A stretch of DNA of 64,000 bases from Allobosea sp. WAO (GTDB lineage: Bacteria > Pseudomonadota > Alphaproteobacteria > Rhizobiales > Beijerinckiaceae): the NCBI RefSeq assembly GCF_001509835.1, contig NZ_JXTJ01000015.1, positions 1-64,000 on the forward strand. The letters are read 5' to 3'. The notes beneath the pieces are model-generated. The model did no database searches and had not been told where the DNA came from. It saw nothing but the letters and a program-made list of their open reading frames with translations. Positions within the stretch are counted from its first letter, which is position 1. Each line of letters opens with the position of its first letter. The translations under genes were made by a program, and so were the position numbers. This document shows positions 58,093 to 64,000 of this stretch, in pieces.

Positions 58093-59199
58093 TTACGAAG
58101 AGATCAGGTCCAGGAAGCTCTGGAACGTCTTCGAATGGTTGGCCTTGTACCAATCGGCGTTGATCTTGGCCTGGACCGCAGCATTGGCTGCATCCGACGG
58201 GTTCTTCTTCTTCAGTTCGGCCGGCACGAGCGCATCCGCGGCGGGGTTCGAGGGGCCATTGCCCATCGCCGCCAGGAGCTTCACCTGGCCTTCCGGCTGC
58301 TGCATCGAGGCGATGGCGCGCATCGCTTCCTTGCCGGCGGGATTGCCCTTGGGCACGACCCAGAGGCCGGGCTGGAGCAGTCCGTCCTTGAAGGTGTAGG
58401 TGACACGGCCCTGCGTCTCGTCGGCGAGGACATTGGCGCGGGTGTGCCAGAGCAGGCCCATCACGCATTCGCCGTCGCGCATCAGGCTCTGGCTTTCCGA
58501 GCCGCTGTTCCAGAACAGCAGGTCCTTCTTGATCGTCGCGATCTTGGCGAAGGCACGCTTGACGTCGAGCGGGTAGAGCTTGTCCTTCGGCACGCCATCG
58601 GCCATCAGCGCGAATTCGAGCATGGCCTGCGAGTCCTTGCGCATCATGCGCCGGCCCGGATACTTCTTGGTGTCGAAGAAATCGGCCAGCGTCGGCTCGC
58701 CGGAAACCTTGCTCTTGTCCCAGGCGAGAACCGAGCTGAACATGTAGTTCACTACACCCTCGTCATAGGCAAAGGTGGGATCCAGCTTGGTCTTGTCGAC
58801 GATCGAGTAGTCGATCTTCTCCAGCGCGCCATGCGGGCCGAGCTCGGCAAGGGTCGTGATGCCGGCGTCGCAGATGTCCCAGGTGACGTGCCGCGACTGG
58901 ACCATGGTGAGGATCTTGCCGTTCAGCGCGCCGCTGCCGTCGAGCACGATCTTGCCGCCCTGGGCGGCGAACGGTTTCACGAAGGCCTCGTCGAAGGCCT
59001 TCATGGCGACGCCGCCGAAATTGACCAGCACCACTTCCTTGCCGGCCTGGGCCCGCGCGGCTCCACCGCCCAGCGCGAGCGCCGCAGGCGCGATGCCGAG
59101 CGCGAGCGCGCTGCGGATCAGGTCGCGACGCGTCTGCCCGGCGCCGAGTTCGGCCGCAAGGGCCCTACAATCTTCCCCGAAGCTCTGCTTTTCCATCAT
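58093..59199 (-). CDS. ABC importer substrate-binding protein (PotD-like, Tat signal)
   Basis: A 368-residue binding protein of the polyamine/opine group. A twin-arginine signal is seen as 'QTRRDLIRSALALGIAPAAL' (about 22-41) with cleavage near 'ARAQAGK'. The mature protein begins 'EVVLVNFGGVAMKAFDEAF'. Later 'WVVPKGNPAGKEAM' is typical of family 1 binding proteins. Two adjacent ATGs (59199, 59196) are possible starts, with AGGGGATC upstream. It shares about the same fold and phrases with the binding protein at 44222 (for example 'KLYPLD'), so the two importers are related. Confidence 0.88.
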   Translation of the reverse strand: MMEKQSFGEDCRALAAELGAGQTRRDLIRSALALGIAPAALALGGGAARAQAGKEVVLVNFGGVAMKAFDEAFVKPFAAQGGKIVLDGSGALNGKILTMVQSRHVTWDICDAGITTLAELGPHGALEKIDYSIVDKTKLDPTFAYDEGVVNYMFSSVLAWDKSKVSGEPTLADFFDTKKYPGRRMMRKDSQAMLEFALMADGVPKDKLYPLDVKRAFAKIATIKKDLLFWNSGSESQSLMRDGECVMGLLWHTRANVLADETQGRVTYTFKDGLLQPGLWVVPKGNPAGKEAMRAIASMQQPEGQVKLLAAMGNGPSNPAADALVPAELKKKNPSDAANAAVQAKINADWYKANHSKTFQSFLDLISS

Positions 59200-59255
59200 G
59201 ATCCCCTGTTCTTGTTGATGATGAAGATGAGGCTTTCCGGTCGTTGGCCCGGCCG

Positions 59256-60350
59256 CTAAGCCTCCTGGACTTCCATCCCCGCCCGCGCGCTCCAACCCAG
59301 ATCGAGGGATTGCCCGACTTCCGGAGCCGCGCCTGCATTCCAGGCCGGCAGCGAGACGCTGATCGGGCCGCAGCCTGCGGTGTCGACGAGGATGCGGAAC
59401 TCCGAACCGAAGTAGTTCCACTCCTTGACGATGCCGCTCAGCCGGTTGTCGCTTTCGGTGCCGGGAGCGACGATGGAGAGCTTTTCCGGTCGCAGCGCGA
59501 CCGTGACGTTGGAGCCGATGCCCGGCTTGGCGTCGCGGGCTTTCTGCACGAAGCGCACGCCATCTCCGGAGAACACGAAGCCGTCGCCGACATGGGACTC
59601 GACCTTGCCGCGCACGAAATTGCTCTTGCCGAGGAAGTCGGCGACGAAGGCCGTTCGCGGCCGGTCGTAGAGCTCGCTCGGCGTGCCCTGTTCGACCAGT
59701 CGCCCGTCGCTCATCACGACGATGCGGTCCGACATGGACAGCGCCTCGTCCTGATCGTGCGTGACATAGATGAAGCTCAGGCCGACCTTGCGATGCAGGC
59801 GCTTCAACTCCTCCTGCAGCTCGGCGCGCAGCTTCTTGTCGAGCGCGCTCAACGGCTCGTCGAGCAGGAGAAGGTGAGGGGTGAAAACGAGCGCGCGGGC
59901 GAGAGCGACGCGCTGCTGCTGGCCGCCCGAGAGCTGGCGCGGCAGGCGCTCGCTCTGCGTCGTCAGCTTGACCAGATCCAGCGCCGCCTTGACCTTCTCC
60001 TCGATCTCGGCGCGCGGGCGCCGGCGAACCTTCAGCGGAAAGGCGACGTTGTCGAAGACCGACAGATGCGGGAACAGCGCATAGCCCTGAAAGACCATGC
60101 CGAAATTGCGGGACTCCGGCGGCAGGTGCGTAATCGGCCGCTTGTCGAGATGGATGCTACCTTGGTCGGGCTGCACGAAGCCCGCGATCATCATCAACAA
60201 TGTGGTCTTTCCGGATCCGGAAGGACCAAGCATCGTAAGAAATTCGCCACCCTTGATATCGAGGGATACGTCTTTGACAGCTTTGAATGTACCGAATGTC
60301 TTCGAAACACCAGATATCGACAGGTCGTGACCTGGAATCATTGCCGTCAT
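59256..60350 (-). CDS. ABC importer ATPase (PotA-like)
   Basis: A 364-residue ATPase and the first gene of the TetR-linked operon. Walker A 'MLGPSGSGKTTLLMM' (about 39-53), Q-loop 'GMVFQGYALFPHLSV', signature 'QLSGGQQQRVALARAL', Walker B 'LLLLDEPLSALDKKL' and H-loop 'YVTHDQDEALS' are intact. A TOBE domain covers about 280-355. The start at 60350 is preferred to the in-frame 60440, which would overrun the operator region. The 152-bp divergent gap to tetR contains paired operators. Confidence 0.92.
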   Translation of the reverse strand: MTAMIPGHDLSISGVSKTFGTFKAVKDVSLDIKGGEFLTMLGPSGSGKTTLLMMIAGFVQPDQGSIHLDKRPITHLPPESRNFGMVFQGYALFPHLSVFDNVAFPLKVRRRPRAEIEEKVKAALDLVKLTTQSERLPRQLSGGQQQRVALARALVFTPHLLLLDEPLSALDKKLRAELQEELKRLHRKVGLSFIYVTHDQDEALSMSDRIVVMSDGRLVEQGTPSELYDRPRTAFVADFLGKSNFVRGKVESHVGDGFVFSGDGVRFVQKARDAKPGIGSNVTVALRPEKLSIVAPGTESDNRLSGIVKEWNYFGSEFRILVDTAGCGPISVSLPAWNAGAAPEVGQSLDLGWSARAGMEVQEA

Positions 60351-60432
60351 TGTCAAGGCAGCCCCTCTGTTATATTTATTTCGACCTTGGCTGTCTGGTC
60401 GAGTGATTGCAGAGCTTAGCCACGTCAAAATC

Positions 60433-60462
60433 AGAGTCAACTATAAAAAAAGAGCCAACTCT
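60433..60462. promoter_or_regulatory. Two direct-repeat operator candidates between the importer operon and tetR
   Basis: AGAGTCAACTAT (60433-60444) and AGAGCCAACTCT (60451-60462), starts 18 bp apart. Both approach the palindrome AGAGTYRACTCT. The layout fits two TetR dimers side by side covering both divergent promoters. Confidence 0.55.
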
Positions 60463-60502
60463 AATTTTTTGAGGTAAGCTCGGGCATCGGCAGGAGGACG
60501 TT

Positions 60503-61171
60503 TTGGCCAGCAAGGTGATCGGACTGAGAGAGCGCAACCGGCAGCACCGCGTCGGGCTCATTCTGGGCGCAGCCTCTCGCCTGTTCGCGCAGGGCGGCTA
60601 TGACAGCACGCGCATCGAGGAAATCGCCGAGGTGGCCGAGGTCGCGCCGGCCACGGTCTATAACTACTTCACGAACAAGGCGAACATCCTGACCGCGCTC
60701 GCTGCGCGGCATGTCTACAGCTCCTGGGCCGAGCGCAGCGCTTATGTTCAGAACCCGCCGAGCGACCCTGTGGAGGCCGTGCAGGGCTTCGAGCGCCTGC
60801 TCGCCGACCAGGCGATGCGCACGCTCGGCCGGGAATGCTGGCGGGTCATCATGGCCGCACCCTATCTCCAGCCCGGCAGCCGCCTCCACCGCGCCGGAAT
60901 CATCTTTGGCTGGCTGATCGAGCGCCATTACCGGCGGATGTTGCGAACCTTCCAGGAGCGCGGCCAGCTCGATGCCGATGTCGACATCAGGGCGCTGGCC
61001 GAACTGATCACCGCGATCGGCACCTATCATTTCGGCCGCCGCGTCTCGGACGAGAACATGACGCTCGACACGCTGAAGCAGGACATCGAGAGACATGTCC
61101 TGATCACCTTTCTCGGCGTCATGCCCAGACAGGCGCGCCCGGACGCGCCGGGCGTGCTAGCTAGACACTGA
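60503..61171 (+). CDS. TetR/AcrR-family transcriptional regulator
   Basis: A 222-residue repressor. The DNA-binding domain is 'LGAASRLFAQGGYDSTRIEE' and 'VAPATVYNYFTNKANILTAL' (about 22-70), followed by a helical ligand domain. The start is TTG 60503, set by AGGAGG six bases before; no ATG fits. It is divergent from the nine-gene importer/amidase operon and likely represses it and itself. Its 3' end overlaps the convergent gabD by 11 bp (61161-61171), so antisense effects are possible. Confidence 0.88.
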   Translation: MASKVIGLRERNRQHRVGLILGAASRLFAQGGYDSTRIEEIAEVAEVAPATVYNYFTNKANILTALAARHVYSSWAERSAYVQNPPSDPVEAVQGFERLLADQAMRTLGRECWRVIMAAPYLQPGSRLHRAGIIFGWLIERHYRRMLRTFQERGQLDADVDIRALAELITAIGTYHFGRRVSDENMTLDTLKQDIERHVLITFLGVMPRQARPDAPGVLARH

Positions 61172-62639
61172 GGCAAAGGTATTTGATCTCGAGATAGTCC
61201 TCGATGCCGTATTTCGAGCCCTCACGGCCGAGGCCCGATTGCTTGATGCCGCCGAAGGGCGCGACTTCGGTCGAGATCAGCCCGGTGTTGATGCCGACCA
61301 TGCCGTATTCCAGTGCCTCGGCGACGCGGAAGATCTTCGAAACGTCGCGCGAATAGAGATAGGAGGCGAGGCCGAACTCGGTGTTGTTGGCCATCGCCAC
61401 CACCTCGGCGACGGTCTCGAACCGGAACAGGGGCGCGACCGGCCCGAATGTCTCTTCGCGCGCAACCTTCATCGCGGCGGTGGCACCGGTCAGCACGGTC
61501 GGCTCGAAGTACAAGCCACCACGCTGGTCGCGCCTGCCGCCGGTCAGCACTTGCGCGCCTTGCGCTGTGGCATCGGCGATATGCTCCTCCACCTTGGCCA
61601 GCGCCTTGTCCGAGATGAGCGGGCCGGCGAGCGCGCCCGCCTCGAAGCCGTCGCCCACCTTGATCTGCCTGACGCGGTCGGCGAGCTTCTGCGCGAAGGC
61701 ATCGTAAACCCCGGCCTGGACGTAAAGGCGGTTGGCGCAGACGCAGGTCTGGCCGTTGTTGCGGTATTTCGAGACGATCGCGCCTTCGACGGCAGCGTCG
61801 AGATCGGCATCGTCGAAGACGATGAAGGGGGCATTGCCGCCGAGCTCGAGGCCGAGCTTGAGCACCTGGTCGGCGCCCTGCCGCATCAGGATCTTGCCGA
61901 CATTGGTCGAGCCGGTGAAGGTCAGCTTGCGGATCTTCGGGTTCTCGCAGAACTCGCGGCCGAGGGCGACAGCATCGGTCGACGGCAGCACGCTGAAGAG
62001 CCCCGCGGGCAGCCCGGCACGTTCGGCGAGAACGGCGAGGGCGAGGGCCGAGAGCGGGGTTTCCGATGCCGGCTTGGCCACCATGGCGCAGCCGGCGGCG
62101 AGGGCCGGCGCCAGCTTTCGCGCCAGCATGGCGTTGGGAAAGTTCCAGGGCGTGATCGCCGCCACCACGCCGACCGGTTGCTTGAAGACGATGATCCGCT
62201 TGTCGGGCTGGTGCCCGGGGATGGTGTCGCCATAGACCCGCTTGGCCTCCTCGCCGAACCATTCGACATAGGAGGCGCCGTAGAGGACCTCGCCCCTGGC
62301 CTCGGCCAGCGGCTTGCCCATCTCGGCGGTGAGGATCGCCGCGAGGTCGTCGACATTGGCGACCATCAGATCGAACAGGCGGCGCAGGACCGCCGCCCTG
62401 TCCTTGCCGGTGCGGGCCGCCCAGTCCTTCTGTGCCTCCTGGGCGGCGTCGATCGCGGCCGAAGCCTCGGCGCGGTTCAGGTCTGGTAGCGTCGCCAGGA
62501 CCTCGCCCGTCGACGGATTGGTGACCTCGAAGGTCCGGCCCGTCGCCGCCGAGGCGACGGGCCGGCCGGCGATGAAGCCGCATTCGACGACGAGCGAGGT
62601 GTCCCTGAGCCGGGCGAGGAGGCTTGCCGCTATCGCCAT
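61161..62639 (-). CDS. gabD: Succinate-semialdehyde dehydrogenase
   Basis: A 492-residue aldehyde dehydrogenase that oxidises succinic semialdehyde to succinate with NAD(P). The coenzyme site includes 'AAITPWNFPNAMLARKLAPA' and 'FTGSTNVGKILM'; the catalytic Glu is in 'LGLELGGNAPFIVFDD' and the Cys in 'NNGQTCVCANRLYV'. The Arg/Ser substrate residues typical of GabD are consistent ('CVCANR'). It follows gabT by four bases, so together they form the GABA shunt that could take the end product of the upstream amine pathways. Confidence 0.9.
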   Translation of the reverse strand: MAIAASLLARLRDTSLVVECGFIAGRPVASAATGRTFEVTNPSTGEVLATLPDLNRAEASAAIDAAQEAQKDWAARTGKDRAAVLRRLFDLMVANVDDLAAILTAEMGKPLAEARGEVLYGASYVEWFGEEAKRVYGDTIPGHQPDKRIIVFKQPVGVVAAITPWNFPNAMLARKLAPALAAGCAMVAKPASETPLSALALAVLAERAGLPAGLFSVLPSTDAVALGREFCENPKIRKLTFTGSTNVGKILMRQGADQVLKLGLELGGNAPFIVFDDADLDAAVEGAIVSKYRNNGQTCVCANRLYVQAGVYDAFAQKLADRVRQIKVGDGFEAGALAGPLISDKALAKVEEHIADATAQGAQVLTGGRRDQRGGLYFEPTVLTGATAAMKVAREETFGPVAPLFRFETVAEVVAMANNTEFGLASYLYSRDVSKIFRVAEALEYGMVGINTGLISTEVAPFGGIKQSGLGREGSKYGIEDYLEIKYLCLSV

Positions 62640-62643
62640 CGCC

Positions 62644-63924
62644 TCAGGCCTTCGCAGCGCATTCGCGCAGGCTGTCCTCGAGGATGTCGAGCGCCTCGGA
62701 GAAGGTCTCGTCGCTGATGGTCAGCGGCGACAGGAAGCGGATGACATTGCCGTAGACGCCGCAGTTCAGCAGGATCAGGCCCTTTTCGAGCGCGCGGGCG
62801 CGGACACGGTTGGTGAAGTCGGGGGCAGGGGTCTTCGTGCCCGGCAAGGTGAACTCGACCGCGTTCATGAAGCCGGGGCCGCGGATGTCGGCGACCTCAG
62901 GCACGTCGGCCGTCAGCGACTGCAGGCGCTGCTTCAGGCGGGCGCCGAGCTGCTCGGCGCGTGCGCAGAGCCCCTCATCGGCGATGACGTCGAGCACGGC
63001 ATGGGCCGCCGCGATGCCGATCGGGTTGCCGCCATAGGTCCCGCCGAGGCCGCCGACGCCGGGAGCGTCCATGATCTCGGCGCGCCCGGTCACGGCTGCG
63101 ATCGGGAAGCCGCCGCCGAGGCCCTTGGCCATAGTGGTGATATCCGCGACCACGCCGGCGCGCTCCATCGCGAACATCCGGCCGGTTCGGGCGAAGCCGG
63201 TCTGCACCTCGTCGGCGATCAGCAGGATGCCATGCTGGTCGGCCAGCGCCCGCAGCGCCGTCATGAAGGCGCGCGGCGCCTCGTAGAACCCGCCTTCGCC
63301 CTGGATCGGCTCGATGATGAATGCCGCGACGCGGGACGGATCGACATCCGCTTTGAACAGCCGGTCGAGCGCCGCCAGCGAGGCTTCGGCGGTGACGCCG
63401 TGCAGCTCGACCGGGAAGGGGATGTGGTAGACCTCCGGCATCATCGGGCCGAAGCCGACCTTGTAGGGCGCCACCTTGCCGGTCATCGACATGCCCATGA
63501 AGGTCCGGCCGTGGAAGCCACCGGCGAAGGCGATGACGGCCGAACGGCCGGTGGCGGCGCGGGCGATCTTGACCGCGTTCTCGGTCGCCTCGGCACCGGT
63601 GGTGACGAAGATGGTCTTCTTGGCGAAGTCGCCCGGGACGACTTCGTTCAGCCGCTCGGCGAGCTCGACATAATTCTCATAGGGCACGACCTGGTGGCAG
63701 GTGTGGGTGAAGCGGTCGAGCTGGGCCTTCACCGCCGCGATGACCCGCGGATGGCGGTGACCGGTGTTCACCACGGCGATGCCGGCGGCGAAGTCGATGT
63801 AGCGCTTGCCTTCGGCGTCCCAAAGCTCGGCGTTCTCCGCCCGGTCGGCATAGATCTGCGTCGCGACGCCGACCCCGCGGGAGACGGCTGCTGCCCTGCG
63901 GGCTTCGATGGCGGAATTGGACAT
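62644..63924 (-). CDS. gabT: 4-aminobutyrate aminotransferase
   Basis: A 426-residue class III aminotransferase converting GABA and 2-oxoglutarate to succinic semialdehyde and glutamate. The phosphate-binding 'VTTGAEATENAVKIAR', 'FAGGFHGRTFMGMSMTG', cofactor Asp in 'LLIADEVQTGFARTGRMF' and Schiff-base Lys in 'TTMAKGLGGGFPIAAV' are present, and the GabT-type 'GIAVVNTGHRHPRV' opens the core. It heads a two-gene operon with gabD. A long palindrome about 50 bp upstream is a candidate control site. Confidence 0.92.
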   Translation of the reverse strand: MSNSAIEARRAAAVSRGVGVATQIYADRAENAELWDAEGKRYIDFAAGIAVVNTGHRHPRVIAAVKAQLDRFTHTCHQVVPYENYVELAERLNEVVPGDFAKKTIFVTTGAEATENAVKIARAATGRSAVIAFAGGFHGRTFMGMSMTGKVAPYKVGFGPMMPEVYHIPFPVELHGVTAEASLAALDRLFKADVDPSRVAAFIIEPIQGEGGFYEAPRAFMTALRALADQHGILLIADEVQTGFARTGRMFAMERAGVVADITTMAKGLGGGFPIAAVTGRAEIMDAPGVGGLGGTYGGNPIGIAAAHAVLDVIADEGLCARAEQLGARLKQRLQSLTADVPEVADIRGPGFMNAVEFTLPGTKTPAPDFTNRVRARALEKGLILLNCGVYGNVIRFLSPLTISDETFSEALDILEDSLRECAAKA

Positions 63925-63974
63925 TGCTTGCTCCCCTTGGATGGCCGTGCCTGCGTCGGCAGCTCTTCGAGGAA

Positions 63975-63999
63975 TTTCTTGCAGTTTTTCTGCAAGAAA
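63975..63999. promoter_or_regulatory. Perfect 10-bp-arm palindrome upstream of gabT
   Basis: TTTCTTGCAG-TTTTT-CTGCAAGAAA. The TTGCAG-N5-CTGCAA core resembles Lrp/AsnC-type operators. It lies 51 bases upstream of the gabT start at the window edge, so the gene beyond it is not visible. Confidence 0.6.
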
Positions 64000-64000
64000 A

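Overview
This is high-GC DNA from an alphaproteobacterium. Gene content (DUF3422, DUF4337, ArsR/AHSA1 pair, XerC, Rhizobiales-type palindromic repeats, TTAA-N7-TTAA CtrA-like boxes, many PotABCD-type and Fe-type ABC importers) points to Hyphomicrobiales. A Bosea-like genus is my best guess, but it is an inference. I recognised no rRNA, tRNA, CRISPR array or phage.

Layout. (1) 0-21 kb is mostly housekeeping and small accessory units. It holds an ArsR-led operon of five small genes, a frameshifted short-chain dehydrogenase, xerC, and a UbiA-type prenyltransferase translationally coupled to a DprE1-like oxidase (the enzyme pair that makes polyprenyl-phosphate arabinose precursors in mycobacteria). 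It also holds rnk, a four-gene operon (EmrE/ArnE-like transporter, 41-aa protein, extended SDR, class III aminotransferase), a pentapeptide-repeat protein with a CtrA-like box, an L,D-transpeptidase, several exported proteins and an ABC-2 exporter. An IS5-family transposase remnant at 21.0-21.26 kb ends this part. (2) 21.3-37.3 kb is a CoA-thioester catabolic locus. An IclR regulator and a ThDP enzyme lie on the minus strand. On the plus strand are a flavin reductase-like protein, a tightly coupled seven-gene run (enoyl-CoA hydratase, two acyl-CoA dehydrogenases, PaaK-like CoA ligase, two-subunit CoA-transferase of the GctAB/IpdAB type, thiolase), an Fe(III)/AfuABC-type ABC importer and an MBL hydrolase. 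(3) 37.4-64 kb handles nitrogenous compounds. A GntR-linked eight-gene minus-strand operon carries an amidohydrolase, a PotDABC-type importer, a creatinase-like M24 protein, an amine oxidase-like flavoprotein and an M20 peptidase. A TetR-linked nine-gene minus-strand operon carries a second PotABCD-type importer, an AbgB-like amidase, an arginine deiminase/amidinotransferase-fold enzyme, a ThDP enzyme, an M20 carbamoylase-like enzyme and a GlcD-like dehydrogenase. gabD and gabT end the window.

The strongest hidden signal is in region 2. Six copies of a palindrome close to TTCCA-N5-TGGAA are arranged as three pairs. They flank the starts of the ThDP/flavin-reductase divergon, the hydratase-led operon and the importer operon. 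Members of each pair are 85, 84 and 84 bp apart centre to centre, about eight helical turns, with a plausible promoter between them. This suggests one looping regulator, most likely the local IclR protein, controlling uptake and degradation of one unidentified carboxylic acid. Other candidate operators sit beside arsR, gntR, tetR and gabT. All three importer operons have a strong stem-loop directly after the substrate-binding-protein gene.
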